The position numbers and the translations under genes were made by a program. From Enterococcus gallinarum NBRC 100675 (GTDB lineage: Bacteria; Bacillota; Bacilli; Lactobacillales; Enterococcaceae): a stretch of DNA of 64,000 nucleotides. The stretch lies in the NCBI RefSeq assembly GCF_001544275.1, contig NZ_BCQE01000004.1, positions 154,097-218,096 of the forward strand. Reading direction: 5' to 3'. This document shows, one piece after another, positions 37,512-47,394 of this stretch. How positions within the stretch are numbered: position 1 is the stretch's first letter; the number at the start of each line of letters is the position of its first letter. The notes beneath the pieces are model-generated. The model ran no database searches and was not told where the DNA came from. It worked only from the letters and a program-made list of their open reading frames with translations.

Positions 37512-38888
37512 ATGGCAAACGTACAACTTAAAAACGGTCAAAAACTACAACTGACGATCAAACGTTTAGGAATCAACGGAGAAGGAATCGGCTATTATAA
37601 AAAATTGATCGTCTTTGTCCCGCGAGTTCTTCCGGGAGAAGAAGTGATTGCAGAAGTGACCAAAGCAACTCCGAGGTTTGCAGAAGCAAGAATGACCAAA
37701 ATCATCAAAAAAAGCAGCGACCGTATTCTCCCTCCCTGCAAATTTTATGATCGTTGTGGGGGCTGTCAATTACAGCATCTTGTTTATGAAAAGCAGCTAG
37801 ACTTTAAGAAAGACTTATTAAAACAAGCATTAACCAAATTTAAGCCCAAAGGTTATCAGAAGTATATCTTAAAAGATACGATTGGCATGGAAGAACCATG
37901 GCACTATCGCAACAAAGCGCAATTTCAGTTGCGATATGATACAAAATCAAAACGAATCGAAGCTGGTCTTTACGAAATGGATTCTCATCGTTTAGTGGCG
38001 ATCGATGATTGTCTCGTTCAAGAAAAAGCAACACAAGATGTGATCAATGGCCTTGTGCAGTTACTGAACAAGTATCAGCTCCCAATCTATGATGAAAGAA
38101 AAAACAGCGGCATCCTAAGGACTCTGATGGTCAGAGTGGGCAGAGCGACTGGCGAAGTACAAGTCGTTTTTATCACGAACTCTAGCAAATTACCACAGAA
38201 AAATGCCTTGATTCGAGAAATCAATCAACGCATGCCCCAAGTAGTTTCGATCATGCAAAATGTCCAAAGCAAGAAGACCTCGGTGATCATGGGGGATGAA
38301 ACTTTACATCTCTGGGGAAAAGAAGCGATTGAAGAACGATTGCAGGAATTGACATTCGACCTTTCTCCTCGTGCATTCTTCCAATTGAATCCGCAACAAA
38401 CTAGTGTACTTTATGACGAAGCAATCAAAGCACTGGCATTGTCAAAAAATGAAACCGTCGTTGATGCCTATTGTGGTGTTGGAACGATTGGACTAAGCCT
38501 CGCAAAACATGCAAAGGAAGTCCGTGGGATGGACATCATTCCGCAAGCAATCGAAAATGCCAAAGAAAATGCCCGCCGAATCCAAGCAACTAATACGCAT
38601 TATGAAACAGGAACTGCTGAAGACTTACTCCCTAAATGGTTTGCTGCTGGTTTTAGACCCGACAGTATTGTGGTTGACCCCCCTCGAACTGGATTAGATG
38701 ACCACCTGTTGCAAGCGTTAGTTGCTCAGCCGCCAAAGAAAATGGTTTATATCTCCTGTAATGTTTCAACATTAGCCCGTGATTTGGTCAAATTAGCGTC
38801 TGTCTTCAAGATTGAGTATCTACAGTCTGTTGACATGTTTCCTCAAACTGCTCGTTGTGAAGTTGTCGTTAAATTGACGCGTATATAA
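37512..38888 (+). CDS. rlmD: 23S rRNA (uracil-C5)-methyltransferase, RlmD/RlmCD family
   Basis: Methylates uracil in 23S rRNA. The 458 residues have an N-terminal TRAM domain, the iron-sulfur cysteine cluster CKFYDRCGGCQLQ, the SAM region VVDAYCGVGTIGLSLA and the catalytic Cys in YISCNVSTLARDL. In Gram-positives one such enzyme can modify both U747 and U1939. An extended -10 TGGTAAAAT (37473-37481) is the likely promoter. Confidence 0.92.
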   Translation: MANVQLKNGQKLQLTIKRLGINGEGIGYYKKLIVFVPRVLPGEEVIAEVTKATPRFAEARMTKIIKKSSDRILPPCKFYDRCGGCQLQHLVYEKQLDFKKDLLKQALTKFKPKGYQKYILKDTIGMEEPWHYRNKAQFQLRYDTKSKRIEAGLYEMDSHRLVAIDDCLVQEKATQDVINGLVQLLNKYQLPIYDERKNSGILRTLMVRVGRATGEVQVVFITNSSKLPQKNALIREINQRMPQVVSIMQNVQSKKTSVIMGDETLHLWGKEAIEERLQELTFDLSPRAFFQLNPQQTSVLYDEAIKALALSKNETVVDAYCGVGTIGLSLAKHAKEVRGMDIIPQAIENAKENARRIQATNTHYETGTAEDLLPKWFAAGFRPDSIVVDPPRTGLDDHLLQALVAQPPKKMVYISCNVSTLARDLVKLASVFKIEYLQSVDMFPQTARCEVVVKLTRI

Positions 38889-38933
38889 AAAGCCTAGCCA
38901 TCTTCAAGTAAATGAAGATGGCTAGGCTTTTTT
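38887..38933. terminator. Bidirectional terminator between rlmD and glyS
   Basis: 20-base perfect stem (arm AAAAAGCCTAGCCATCTTCA) with a six-base loop and T-runs on both strands; it overlaps the rlmD stop. A second hairpin without T-run, CAGCTAGT/ACTAGCTG (38941-38978), lies just below glyS. Confidence 0.9.
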
Positions 38934-38987
38934 AGGAATTCAGCTAGTATCCAAACACACATTGTTGGACACTAGCTGGATCAAATC

Positions 38988-41060
38988 TTATTTTGTGACT
39001 AAAGCATCAAGGCTGGCTACTGCCAAACTCATTTTGGCGATCTTATCCAATAATGCAAAACGATTGCGACGTATTGCCTCGTCATCTACCATGACCATTG
39101 TCTGATCAAAATAAGCTTCGATCAATGGTCTCAATGAAACTAGGCTTTGATAGTTTTGTTCCATCGTTTGTTGCGGGAACTTATCTTCAATGGCGACCAC
39201 TGCCTCATAAAGCGTATTTTCTGATTCGTTCTCAAACAATTCAGGATTGATTTGTTTGTGTTCAAGATCTGCCTTTTTCGCAAGATTAATGACCCTTGTC
39301 AAAGCTTCCATCGATGGTTTGAAATCAGAATCATTCAAATGCGCTCTCAACATTTGAGCAGCTTCAAACAAAAGACTGACATCGCCTTGACGAGAGTTGA
39401 TCACTGCTTCGATCACATCATGACGAATGTTTTTCGTTGCTAAGAATTGACGCAGACGTCCGTCAACAAAATCAATGACTTGCTCTTGTCCTTCATTCAA
39501 TTGAATGCCATAGACTGATGGTTGTTCATTGATTGCTGTGCGGATTTTTTCCTGTAAACGGGCTAACGGGAAGTACCAACGTTTCTCAGCAATAATCCGA
39601 ATGATGCCATAAGTTTGTCGGCGCAATGCGTATGGATCGTTCGATCCGCTTGGAATCATGCCCACTGCAAAGAATGACAGTAAACTGTCTAACTTATCAG
39701 CAATTGCTAAAACTGCTCCAACGCTTGATTCAGGTAACGCACCTTCAGCAGAGACAGGCATATAATGTTCACGGATCGCTTGTGCCACTTGCGGTGTTTC
39801 CCCTTGCAAGAGAGCATACTTTTCACCCATGACTCCTTGTAATTCCGGAAACTCACCGACCATATTCGTCACTAAATCAAACTTATAGATTTCTGATGCA
39901 CGTTTCAATTCTGTTCTTTCATCTTCAGACAATCCGACGGTTTCTCCAATGATTTGAGCAATAACAGCTACCCGTTGCATTTTTTCATATAAGCTACCGA
40001 TTTTTTCGTGGAAAGTGACTTGTTTTAGTTTCTCCACACATTGATCGATGGTAAGTTTCTTATCCTCATTATAAAAGAATTCCGCGTCTTCTAGACGTGC
40101 TGTCAATACTTTCTGATTTCCTTTGACTACATTATCGATTTTTACCCGATCGCCGTTTCTTGCTGAAATGAAATGGGGCAGCAAAACACCTTCTGGGGTG
40201 CGCACATCAAAATACCGCTGATGTTCTTTCATCGAAGTGACTAAGACTTCTTCTGGAACTGAAAGATATTTTTCATCAAAGTCACCGACAAAAGCAGTCG
40301 GATATTCTACCAAGTTGTTGACTTCTTCTAAAAGATCTTCATCAAGATCGATCCGCCAGTTGTTTTCTTTAGCAATTGCCTCAATTTGGTCTACGATCAA
40401 TTGCTGTCTTTTGGATGGATCAGCGATCACAAATTGGCGTTCCATTTGACTCAAATAGTCATCGGCAGTTTCAAAGGTGACTTCTTCTCCAAGGAAACGA
40501 TGGCCACGGGATTTCCGATCTGTTACTACGTCAAGGACTGTAAATGGTACGACTTCAGCGCCAAACAATGCTACGATCCAGTGGATTGGTCGGATATACT
40601 CAAAATCGAAATTTGCCCAGTGCATTGTTACTGGGAACGTCAAACTAGTAATGACCTCTTTCAAACCAGTTAAAACTTCAAGCGCTGGTTTACCTTGAGT
40701 ATGCTTGGTGACATAGACATACTCCACACCATTTAATTCTTTGAATGTAATTGCATCTGTGGTCAATCCTTGTCCACGAACGAACCCTTGGGCTGCTTTT
40801 GACCAATTGCCATCGGCATCAATTGCAATTTTTTTGGCAGGTCCTTTCACTTCTTCTTGCGTATCAGATTGACTTTCCGGAATCCCAGTCACATATACAG
40901 CTAAACGTCGAGGTGTAGAATAAGCTTCGATCGAACTGAATTGCAGTGCATGAGCTGTCAAAAACTCCGCCGTTTTTTGTTGTAGCTGTTTCATGCTTGG
41001 CGTGACAACATGTGCTGGCATTTCTTCTAAACCGATTTCTAGTAATAGGTTTTTTGCCAT
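38988..41060 (-). CDS. glyS: Glycyl-tRNA synthetase beta subunit
   Basis: 690 residues, full length for the alpha2beta2 bacterial enzyme, from [19 protein letters not shown] to a C-terminal anticodon-binding region. The ATG at 41060 comes straight after the glyQ stop with GGGAGG upstream. Contains the beta-subunit segments [12 protein letters not shown] and [17 protein letters not shown]. Confidence 0.96.
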   Translation of the reverse strand: MAKNLLLEIGLEEMPAHVVTPSMKQLQQKTAEFLTAHALQFSSIEAYSTPRRLAVYVTGIPESQSDTQEEVKGPAKKIAIDADGNWSKAAQGFVRGQGLTTDAITFKELNGVEYVYVTKHTQGKPALEVLTGLKEVITSLTFPVTMHWANFDFEYIRPIHWIVALFGAEVVPFTVLDVVTDRKSRGHRFLGEEVTFETADDYLSQMERQFVIADPSKRQQLIVDQIEAIAKENNWRIDLDEDLLEEVNNLVEYPTAFVGDFDEKYLSVPEEVLVTSMKEHQRYFDVRTPEGVLLPHFISARNGDRVKIDNVVKGNQKVLTARLEDAEFFYNEDKKLTIDQCVEKLKQVTFHEKIGSLYEKMQRVAVIAQIIGETVGLSEDERTELKRASEIYKFDLVTNMVGEFPELQGVMGEKYALLQGETPQVAQAIREHYMPVSAEGALPESSVGAVLAIADKLDSLLSFFAVGMIPSGSNDPYALRRQTYGIIRIIAEKRWYFPLARLQEKIRTAINEQPSVYGIQLNEGQEQVIDFVDGRLRQFLATKNIRHDVIEAVINSRQGDVSLLFEAAQMLRAHLNDSDFKPSMEALTRVINLAKKADLEHKQINPELFENESENTLYEAVVAIEDKFPQQTMEQNYQSLVSLRPLIEAYFDQTMVMVDDEAIRRNRFALLDKIAKMSLAVASLDALVTK

Positions 41061-41061
41061 T

Positions 41062-41973
41062 TTATTTCCCTCCCGCAATCAATTTTTCTGCTTCTTCTGG
41101 TGCTAATAATGGGTAGCCTAATTTTTCCCGTTCCGCCACAAATAACTTGGCAACTTGTCTTGCCATATTGCGGATACGAGCCAAATATCCAGCACGCTCA
41201 GTTACCGAAACAGCTCCTCGAGCGTCTAACAGGTTGAACGTATGACTGCATTTCAAAATATAGTCATATGCAGGATGAACAAGGCTTTCATCGATACAGC
41301 GTTTTGCCTCTGCCTCAAAGCGATCAAAATTGCTTAATAGCATCTCTTGATTGCTGACTTCAAAAGAATATTTTGAGTGCTCATATTCAGGCTGACGGAA
41401 AATCTCACCGTATTTGACCCCTGCCGACCATTCCAAATCATAGACACTTTCAACTTCTTGGATATAAGATGCTAAACGTTCTAGTCCATAGGTGATCTCT
41501 GAAGTAACGGGTTTGCAGGCTAATCCTCCCACTTGTTGGAAGTAAGTAAACTGAGTGATCTCCATGCCATCTAGCCAAACTTCCCAGCCCAGACCAGCAC
41601 AACCCATGGAAGGATTCTCCCAGTTATCTTCGACAAAACGAATATCATGTTCTAGCGGATCGATCCCTAGCAAACGCAGACTTTCAAGGTATAATTCTTG
41701 AATATTTTCTGGAGAGGGCTTCATCACCACTTGAAATTGATGGTGCTGATACAAACGGTTGGGATTTTCTCCATAACGGCCGTCAGCAGGTCGGCGAGAC
41801 GGCTCCACATAGGCGGCGTTCCAAGGCTCTGGTCCAATTGCACGTAAAAAAGTATACGGACTCATGGTTCCTGCTCCTTTTTCGGTATCATACGCCTGCA
41901 TTAGCATACAGCCGTTATCAGACCAGAACTTCTGTAAAGTCAAGATCATTTCTTGAACGGTTAATTTACTCAT
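41062..41973 (-). CDS. glyQ: Glycyl-tRNA synthetase alpha subunit
   Basis: Catalytic class II subunit, 303 residues, with [20 protein letters not shown] and the [19 protein letters not shown] motif. It lies 15 bases after a small unknown gene and directly before glyS. Expression is set by the glycine T-box upstream of that small gene. Confidence 0.97.
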   Translation of the reverse strand: MSKLTVQEMILTLQKFWSDNGCMLMQAYDTEKGAGTMSPYTFLRAIGPEPWNAAYVEPSRRPADGRYGENPNRLYQHHQFQVVMKPSPENIQELYLESLRLLGIDPLEHDIRFVEDNWENPSMGCAGLGWEVWLDGMEITQFTYFQQVGGLACKPVTSEITYGLERLASYIQEVESVYDLEWSAGVKYGEIFRQPEYEHSKYSFEVSNQEMLLSNFDRFEAEAKRCIDESLVHPAYDYILKCSHTFNLLDARGAVSVTERAGYLARIRNMARQVAKLFVAEREKLGYPLLAPEEAEKLIAGGK

Positions 41974-41988
41974 TATTTTCTTCCTTTC

Positions 41989-42228
41989 TTACAACGCATT
42001 GACTACTGGATAAAATTCAACAACATGACCTGGAATCAATTTTACTTCAACAACATGGTCATCCGTCAAAACATCTGACAAATCATACAACATTTGGTCC
42101 GGTGTTGTTGTTAACTCTTTGACTATTTGGTCATCTTGTTTGACTAAGATTTGCAATGGAATACTTGCTAACACTTTTAATTTTTTTTCTTTGAATTCTG
42201 ATGCAGCAATCGTCATATCAAATGGCAT
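41989..42228 (-). CDS. Unknown 79-residue protein in the glyQS T-box operon
   Basis: Small soluble protein starting MPFDMTIAASEFKEKKLKVL and ending VVEFYPVVNAL, likely a compact beta-rich fold. The ATG at 42228 has GGAGGG seven bases upstream. The frame stays open 85 codons further toward the T-box terminator, but that stretch looks non-coding. I recognise no family. Its place between the T-box and glyQ means it is controlled by uncharged tRNA-Gly, which hints at a role near glycine metabolism or tRNA charging. Confidence 0.75.
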   Translation of the reverse strand: MPFDMTIAASEFKEKKLKVLASIPLQILVKQDDQIVKELTTTPDQMLYDLSDVLTDDHVVEVKLIPGHVVEFYPVVNAL

Positions 42229-42454
42229 GAGGGTTCCCTCCTTTTCTAAGTCATTGATTCTACCGCAAAGGTTGAGTTTTTCATGAAATAGGACACAGGT
42301 ACTACGTTCTCCCTGCGAACCTACTGTTTCACATCTGCTCGTCTCTTCTGTGTTACTCCTGCAGTCACTTCTACCAGCAGGGTTCGCTAACAAGGACATG
42401 CATGTCCTGTTTTGCAGGTCGATCACAGTGATTCGAGCAGTGGTGATCCACAAC
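42229..42454 (-). other. Long structured leader between T-box terminator and first gene
   Basis: About 225 bases of leader. It holds GATCAC/GTGATC, the palindrome GGACATGCATGTCC, and a larger hairpin with GCGAACC..CTG / CAG..GGTTCGC ends about 75 bases apart (42315-42390). No second T-box motif is visible. Confidence 0.45.
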
Positions 42455-42657
42455 AAAAAATCCCTATACCTATACTTGCGCATAGATATAGGGACGATAT
42501 TCTCGCGGTTCCACCCTACTTCCGATTACTCGGCAGCTTCATTAAGTCATACTCCCGGATGCCTGCGAAAAAAGGATTCAACTTGGCTTTCACTATCCCA
42601 AGCTCGCTGGATGACTCTGGCTTCTTTCTTTTTTCCGATCAACGTATTTATTTGATT
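42455..42657 (-). promoter_or_regulatory. Glycine T-box leader of the glyQS operon
   Basis: Minus-strand leader with the T-box sequence AGGGTGGAACCGCG (42504-42517), whose TGGA fits the UCCA end of tRNA-Gly. The closing arms of stem I are AGTCAT (42611-42616) and ATGACT (42545-42550). A GGC glycine codon at 42561-42563 sits in the specifier position and is followed by A. The terminator CCCTATA..TATAGGG with six T ends at 42455. Stem I is short, as in glycine T-boxes. Confidence 0.92.
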
Positions 42658-42663
42658 ATCCTT

Positions 42664-42693
42664 ATCATAGTAGCTGTATAGGGACTTTGTCAA
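42664..42693 (-). promoter_or_regulatory. Promoter of the T-box-glyQS operon
   Basis: Minus-strand -35 TTGACA (42688-42693), 18-base spacer, -10 TATGAT (42664-42669). Confidence 0.75.
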
Positions 42694-42713
42694 TCAAAAA
42701 AATATAAAAGCAA

Positions 42714-44468
42714 TCAATTAGGGCCTAAGTCCGGCTGATCGTGAAAGACGATCATATCTGATACCCGACCGTCACTTTCAAAAATCACAGCCTCGTTGTT
42801 TCCTTCTCGTAAATAAGGAGCTGGGATATATAACCGTCTTTGCGGTCCCTTCTCCCAGAAACGACCAATATTATGCCCATTGATCACAACAAATCCTTTG
42901 CCCCAGCCCGGCAGTTCCACAAATGTATCTGCGCATTCATCCACTTGAAAGCTCACTTTGGAGAAACTCGGTTGTCCCCTTTGCCAGTGGCCGGAAAAAT
43001 CTACTTGATCAAGATTATCCATCGGTAGACTGTATATTTCCCATTCACTTTGAAACGCACCGTTGACGATCACTCCATCTTTGATACCTTTGTATTGATG
43101 ATTCATTTGGACGGAGTAATTGACCCGTCCCATGTTCTCAACCAAGATCCCTAGTTCATTTGACTCCTCCGTCAGTGTGAGAGTCTTTTTTTGTCCAATT
43201 TCCTGATCATATTGAATAAATTGCAGCTGATTATTAATAAACGTATGGGCTCGATCCTGACAATGGATCAGTCGATAGTCTTCGATCACGCGCGATTTGC
43301 CAATTTGCGAACGATAATAGACATAGCCAGTAGCTTGATCTAACAGTTCCATCGTTAAAGGATAATTGTTCTTGACTGGTTGACTGATGCTAGCCAGTGT
43401 CTCAAAGAGAGAAACTCGCTGACTAACATTCCAGCTACCATAAGACCGTTTGGTGATTTTTGTAGTCAAAGGAAAGGATGGGATTTCGGTCATTTCACCT
43501 ATGACTTGTTGAAATGCTTCATACTTAGGTGTCACATCGCCCCATTCCGTTAACAACGCATCATAGTCATAGCTAGTAACGTCTGGTGATAATTTCTCAT
43601 AATAGTTGGCACCGTTCATAAAGCCAAAGTTCGTGCCACCATGGAACATATAAATATTGACGGAGCCAGCTTCTAAGCAATCCCGCAATTCATTAGCAGC
43701 GTCGGTTACCGATGTGGTATGGTGCTTGTCATCTCCCCATGCATCAAACCAGCCGATCCAAAATTCCATGACCATCAATGGCTGCTTCTTCCCATGGAAT
43801 TCTTGAAGTTTTCTAAAATTCTCCTTAATGTCTGATCCACAGTTGATGGTTGGCAGCGCGATGTCCTTGATCGAACCGTTCTCTAACATATCCAGCCAAG
43901 GACCATCTGACGTAAATAAGGGCACGTCAATGCCATTGTGACGCATTAGTTCAGCAGACTTTCGCAAATAACTTTTGTCATTTCCATAACTGCCATATTC
44001 ATTTTCAACTTGCATCATCAAGATTGGTCCTTCTTGAGTGATCTGTAAATCACTCACTTGAGAAAAAAGCTGGGTAAAGTATCGAGCGATCTTTTCCATA
44101 AACGGTGGATAGTCAAAGCGAATCTTCATGAAGGGATCTTTTAACAGCCAATAAGGAAGGCCCCCGAATTCCCATTCCGCACAAATATAAGGTGCTGGAC
44201 GAAGGATCACATACAGCCCTACCTCCTGTGCAATCTGAATAAAGCGCCGCAAATCAAGATTATCGCTAAAGTCAAACTTTCCTTCCTGCGGTTCATGCAT
44301 ATTCCAAGGCACATACGTTTCGACTGTATTACAACCCATCAAACGTAATTTTTCTAAGCGATCCCGCCAATATGCAGGCACAACTCGAAAATAGTGGATC
44401 GAGCCGGAAATAATTTTCATGGGCTGGTCATTTAAATAAAATTCGTCTTTGATTGCAAAAGCAGTCAT
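42714..44468 (-). CDS. GH35 beta-galactosidase
   Basis: 584-residue intracellular glycosidase (no signal peptide). The acid/base Glu is in MQVENEYGSYG and the nucleophile in MVMEFWIGWFDAW; GGTNFGFMNGANYYE is the family substrate segment. Streptococcal BgaC-type enzymes of this size prefer beta-1,3-galactosides. Its ATG overlaps the GH42 stop by four bases (ATGA). No terminator is seen before the glyQS promoter. Confidence 0.93.
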   Translation of the reverse strand: MTAFAIKDEFYLNDQPMKIISGSIHYFRVVPAYWRDRLEKLRLMGCNTVETYVPWNMHEPQEGKFDFSDNLDLRRFIQIAQEVGLYVILRPAPYICAEWEFGGLPYWLLKDPFMKIRFDYPPFMEKIARYFTQLFSQVSDLQITQEGPILMMQVENEYGSYGNDKSYLRKSAELMRHNGIDVPLFTSDGPWLDMLENGSIKDIALPTINCGSDIKENFRKLQEFHGKKQPLMVMEFWIGWFDAWGDDKHHTTSVTDAANELRDCLEAGSVNIYMFHGGTNFGFMNGANYYEKLSPDVTSYDYDALLTEWGDVTPKYEAFQQVIGEMTEIPSFPLTTKITKRSYGSWNVSQRVSLFETLASISQPVKNNYPLTMELLDQATGYVYYRSQIGKSRVIEDYRLIHCQDRAHTFINNQLQFIQYDQEIGQKKTLTLTEESNELGILVENMGRVNYSVQMNHQYKGIKDGVIVNGAFQSEWEIYSLPMDNLDQVDFSGHWQRGQPSFSKVSFQVDECADTFVELPGWGKGFVVINGHNIGRFWEKGPQRRLYIPAPYLREGNNEAVIFESDGRVSDMIVFHDQPDLGPN

Positions 44469-46477
44469 TCGCTTCTTCCTTCCTTGATTACATATACACT
44501 GTATTGATCTGCAACGGAATCTCCAGTCAAATGCTTACCGGACAGTAGGTCTTTCTTTCCTACAAATTGTGCCGGCACCTTTTGCGCTTGCTCCTGGAAA
44601 TTGATGATAAAATAGTAAACCGCTTCTTCCGTATGACGACAGCTGATTTCTAGATTAGTTTCTCCTTCAATCACAGCAATTAGATTTGCGCTATTGATCG
44701 CTTCATCCAAGATCGTATTTAAAAGATCTTTTTCAAGTTGAGTCCCAATATAATAAACGACCCCTTTACCAAATCGATTTTTGGTCACTGCTGGTGAACC
44801 GGCATAGAAGTTACTCGTGTACTCCGCTACAGATTCAGCGGTCTCCAAATGGATAATCTCACTGACTAAGTTACTTTCTCCCTGTCTGCCCTTCTTTAAT
44901 TGGATAACGTTCGTCTGCTCTGGTGCTAATGCATCAATTTCTTCTACCCAGATTCCTGCTAGCTCTCTTAAAGGCCCAGGGTAGCCGCCTAGATGGACAT
45001 TGTCTGACTCGTCAACAATGCCACTCATATACGTTGTGATCAAGGTACCTCCTTGTTCTACAAAGGATTCAAGAGCTTCTTTCATACCTGCTTTTACCAT
45101 GTACAAAACCGGTGCTACCAGCACTTGGTACTTGCTGAAGTCTGCATCAACTGACACCAAATCTGTTGCGATATTCTTTTCATAAAAGTAACGATAATAT
45201 TGATGGATTTGTTGCACATAAGTCAAATCAACTGTTGGTCCGCTCGTATATTCCAATGCCCAATAATTATCCCAATCAAATAGAACACCAACTTCAGCCT
45301 TTGTTTCACTACCCAAAACTTCGTTCAGTCGGCTCAATTCTTCTCCTAATGCTGCAGTTTCTTTAAATACACGGGTGTTCTCGTGCCCAACATGTTCAAT
45401 CACCGCACCATGAAACTTCTCACAAGCACCAATGGAGCGACGAAGTTGGAAGAATTGGATTGTATCTGCTCCATGAGCGATCGTCTGATAGCTTTGCGCG
45501 CGCATTTGGCCAGGTTTTTTCAATGAATTATATGGTTGCCAGTTTTGTTGAGATGGTGTTTGTTCCATCAACATAAACGGCGCTTGCTTCAATCCCCGCA
45601 TCAAATCGTGGGTCATTGCAACGAAACTCCATGGTGTATTATACGAAGGATAGTTGTCCCAAGAAACAATATCCATTTCTTTTGCCCATTTGAAGTAATC
45701 GAGTCCTTTAAAAGTTCCCATCAAATTCGTGGTAATCGGTGTTTGACTATCGAATTGACGAATAGCGTCCCGTTCTAACTTAAAGTTTTCTAAAAGACTG
45801 TCAGAATTGAAACGACGATAATCGATAGAAATTCCTGCAAATGCGGTTTTGTCATGACCGATTCCTTCAGAAAGAGCATTCGGCAGAACGATTTCGTCCC
45901 ACTCATAAACAGTATGCCCCCAAAATTCCAGATTCCATGCTTTATTCAATGCCTCGAGGGTTTGATACTTATCTTTTAGCCAGACCCGAAAAGCTTTCTC
46001 ACAGTTTTCACAATAACACTCACCTCCATATTCATTATTGATATGCCAGCAAGTGATTTGCGGGTTATCACCATAGCGTTGCGCCAATTTTCCTGCTAAT
46101 CGTTGTGTATATTTTTGGTAGACTAAGCTGTTAGGACACGCATTGTGCCGCTGTCCAAATTTATGATGCCGCCCTTCATAGTCAGTTCGAGCCACTTCTG
46201 GATAGCGCTTGAACATCCATGCTGGCAACGCCGCTGTTGAAGTCGCTAATACAATGTCGTAGCCTTCTTCACTCAACATATCAATCATCTCATCCAACTC
46301 ATTAAAGTAATAATCGTGCTCTGAAGGTTGGATTTTTGCCCAAGAAAAGACATTGATGGTGGCACTATTGATGTGTGCATTTCTAAAAATTCGCATATCT
46401 TCTTGCCAGATTTCTTGCGGCCACTGATTGGGGTTATAGTCGCCACCGAATAAAAACCGTTCAAAAACTTTTTTCAT
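44465..46477 (-). CDS. GH42 beta-galactosidase
   Basis: 670 residues, intracellular. N-terminal (beta/alpha)8 barrel with FGGDYNPNQWP, acid/base Glu in CWHINNEYGGECYC and nucleophile Glu in FMLMEQTPSQQNW, then the trimerisation domain and a small C-terminal domain. The cysteines CYCENC form the GH42 metal cluster. It is first in a two-gene operon with the GH35 gene, divergent from an AraC regulator. Confidence 0.94.
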   Translation of the reverse strand: MKKVFERFLFGGDYNPNQWPQEIWQEDMRIFRNAHINSATINVFSWAKIQPSEHDYYFNELDEMIDMLSEEGYDIVLATSTAALPAWMFKRYPEVARTDYEGRHHKFGQRHNACPNSLVYQKYTQRLAGKLAQRYGDNPQITCWHINNEYGGECYCENCEKAFRVWLKDKYQTLEALNKAWNLEFWGHTVYEWDEIVLPNALSEGIGHDKTAFAGISIDYRRFNSDSLLENFKLERDAIRQFDSQTPITTNLMGTFKGLDYFKWAKEMDIVSWDNYPSYNTPWSFVAMTHDLMRGLKQAPFMLMEQTPSQQNWQPYNSLKKPGQMRAQSYQTIAHGADTIQFFQLRRSIGACEKFHGAVIEHVGHENTRVFKETAALGEELSRLNEVLGSETKAEVGVLFDWDNYWALEYTSGPTVDLTYVQQIHQYYRYFYEKNIATDLVSVDADFSKYQVLVAPVLYMVKAGMKEALESFVEQGGTLITTYMSGIVDESDNVHLGGYPGPLRELAGIWVEEIDALAPEQTNVIQLKKGRQGESNLVSEIIHLETAESVAEYTSNFYAGSPAVTKNRFGKGVVYYIGTQLEKDLLNTILDEAINSANLIAVIEGETNLEISCRHTEEAVYYFIINFQEQAQKVPAQFVGKKDLLSGKHLTGDSVADQYSVYVIKEGRSE

Positions 46478-46587
46478 GATTGACGCTCCTTTTTCTCATT
46501 GATAATTATTATTGTAAGGCTTTTCATAAAGTTGTAGTATAATAGGATTGTCATGATTCTATAATATTTCGAAACAAGGAGAATTCT
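46478..46587. promoter_or_regulatory. Divergent promoter region, GH42-GH35 operon versus araC-type gene
   Basis: Rightward -10 candidates TATAAT at 46538-46543 and 46560-46565, and a leftward TATACT (46536-46541) 17 bases from TTATAG; the promoters overlap. TGTAAGGCTTTTCA (46513-46526) matches a cre site except for the central CG, which is inverted, so CcpA binding is doubtful. Confidence 0.5.
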
Positions 46588-47394
46588 ATGTCTATCTATT
46601 TCTATCAGAACAACCCTCGGCTTCCTGTCAGTATCGAGAGCATTGGGAGTCAGTGGTCGCAAGATGAAGTGGTTCGCCCCACTGGTTACCCATATTATCA
46701 CTGGTTGCAAACTACCGCTGGCCAAGGGACCGTCCTTTTTAACGATCAATCCTTTGTGTTAACTCCTGGGACTGGCATTTTGATTTTTCCATTCATCCCT
46801 CATCGTTACCATCCTCATAGAGACTGGCAGACAAACTTTGTTACGCTGCAAGGAGATTTAGTACAAGAATTGTTGAAACCTTTTGGCGGAAACCGCTACT
46901 TGATGGGACAAGATAGCCCTTTATTTTCTTACAGCGAGTGGATCAATCAACGAATCCGCGACGATCAAGAAAAAATATTAGACCCATTGCGCTCTTCCAG
47001 CAGTTGCTATCACTTTCTTTTGGCATTGATCCAACAACAAAATGCTGACGCAAATGAAAAGCATCATTTGTATCAACGCTACATTGCGCCTATACTACAA
47101 GAAATCGAAACCAATTATGCTCATCCATTGACCGTCGCTGAACTTGCGGAAAAAATTTTTGTAACTCCGCAGTATTTGTCGCGTCTCTTTCAGCGCTTTT
47201 TGGGGCAGTCAACCTCCCAATTTTTGCTGAATTATCGCCTGAATCGTGCCAAAGAATTATTGGTAGGCGAGCCTCATCTGGACATCCAAGATGTCGCTTT
47301 CTTGGTAGGAATCCCAGATGCAAGTCATTTCACTGCTCTTTTCAAAAAAAAAGTCGGCGCCACTCCAAAGAAGTTTCGCCAACTTTATCGTTGA
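46588..47394 (+). CDS. AraC-family transcriptional regulator
   Basis: 268 residues. An N-terminal cupin-like sugar-sensing domain (GTVLFNDQSFVLTPGTGILIFPFIPH) precedes two C-terminal helix-turn-helices (LTVAELAEKIFVTPQYLSRLFQRFLG and DIQDVAFLVGIPDASHFTALFKKKVG). Divergent from the beta-galactosidase operon and its probable activator. Its 3' end overlaps the convergent recO by ten bases. Confidence 0.9.
   Translation: MSIYFYQNNPRLPVSIESIGSQWSQDEVVRPTGYPYYHWLQTTAGQGTVLFNDQSFVLTPGTGILIFPFIPHRYHPHRDWQTNFVTLQGDLVQELLKPFGGNRYLMGQDSPLFSYSEWINQRIRDDQEKILDPLRSSSSCYHFLLALIQQQNADANEKHHLYQRYIAPILQEIETNYAHPLTVAELAEKIFVTPQYLSRLFQRFLGQSTSQFLLNYRLNRAKELLVGEPHLDIQDVAFLVGIPDASHFTALFKKKVGATPKKFRQLYR

Noticed and set aside
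42229..42483. Extension of the 79-residue gene by 85 codons into the leader
   Set aside because: The extension begins inside the T-box terminator, reads as low-quality Cys/Arg-rich sequence, and the internal ATG has a strong ribosome-binding site.
46513..46526. Catabolite-response element upstream of the beta-galactosidase operon
   Set aside because: The essential central CG is inverted to GC; not strong enough to call a cre site.
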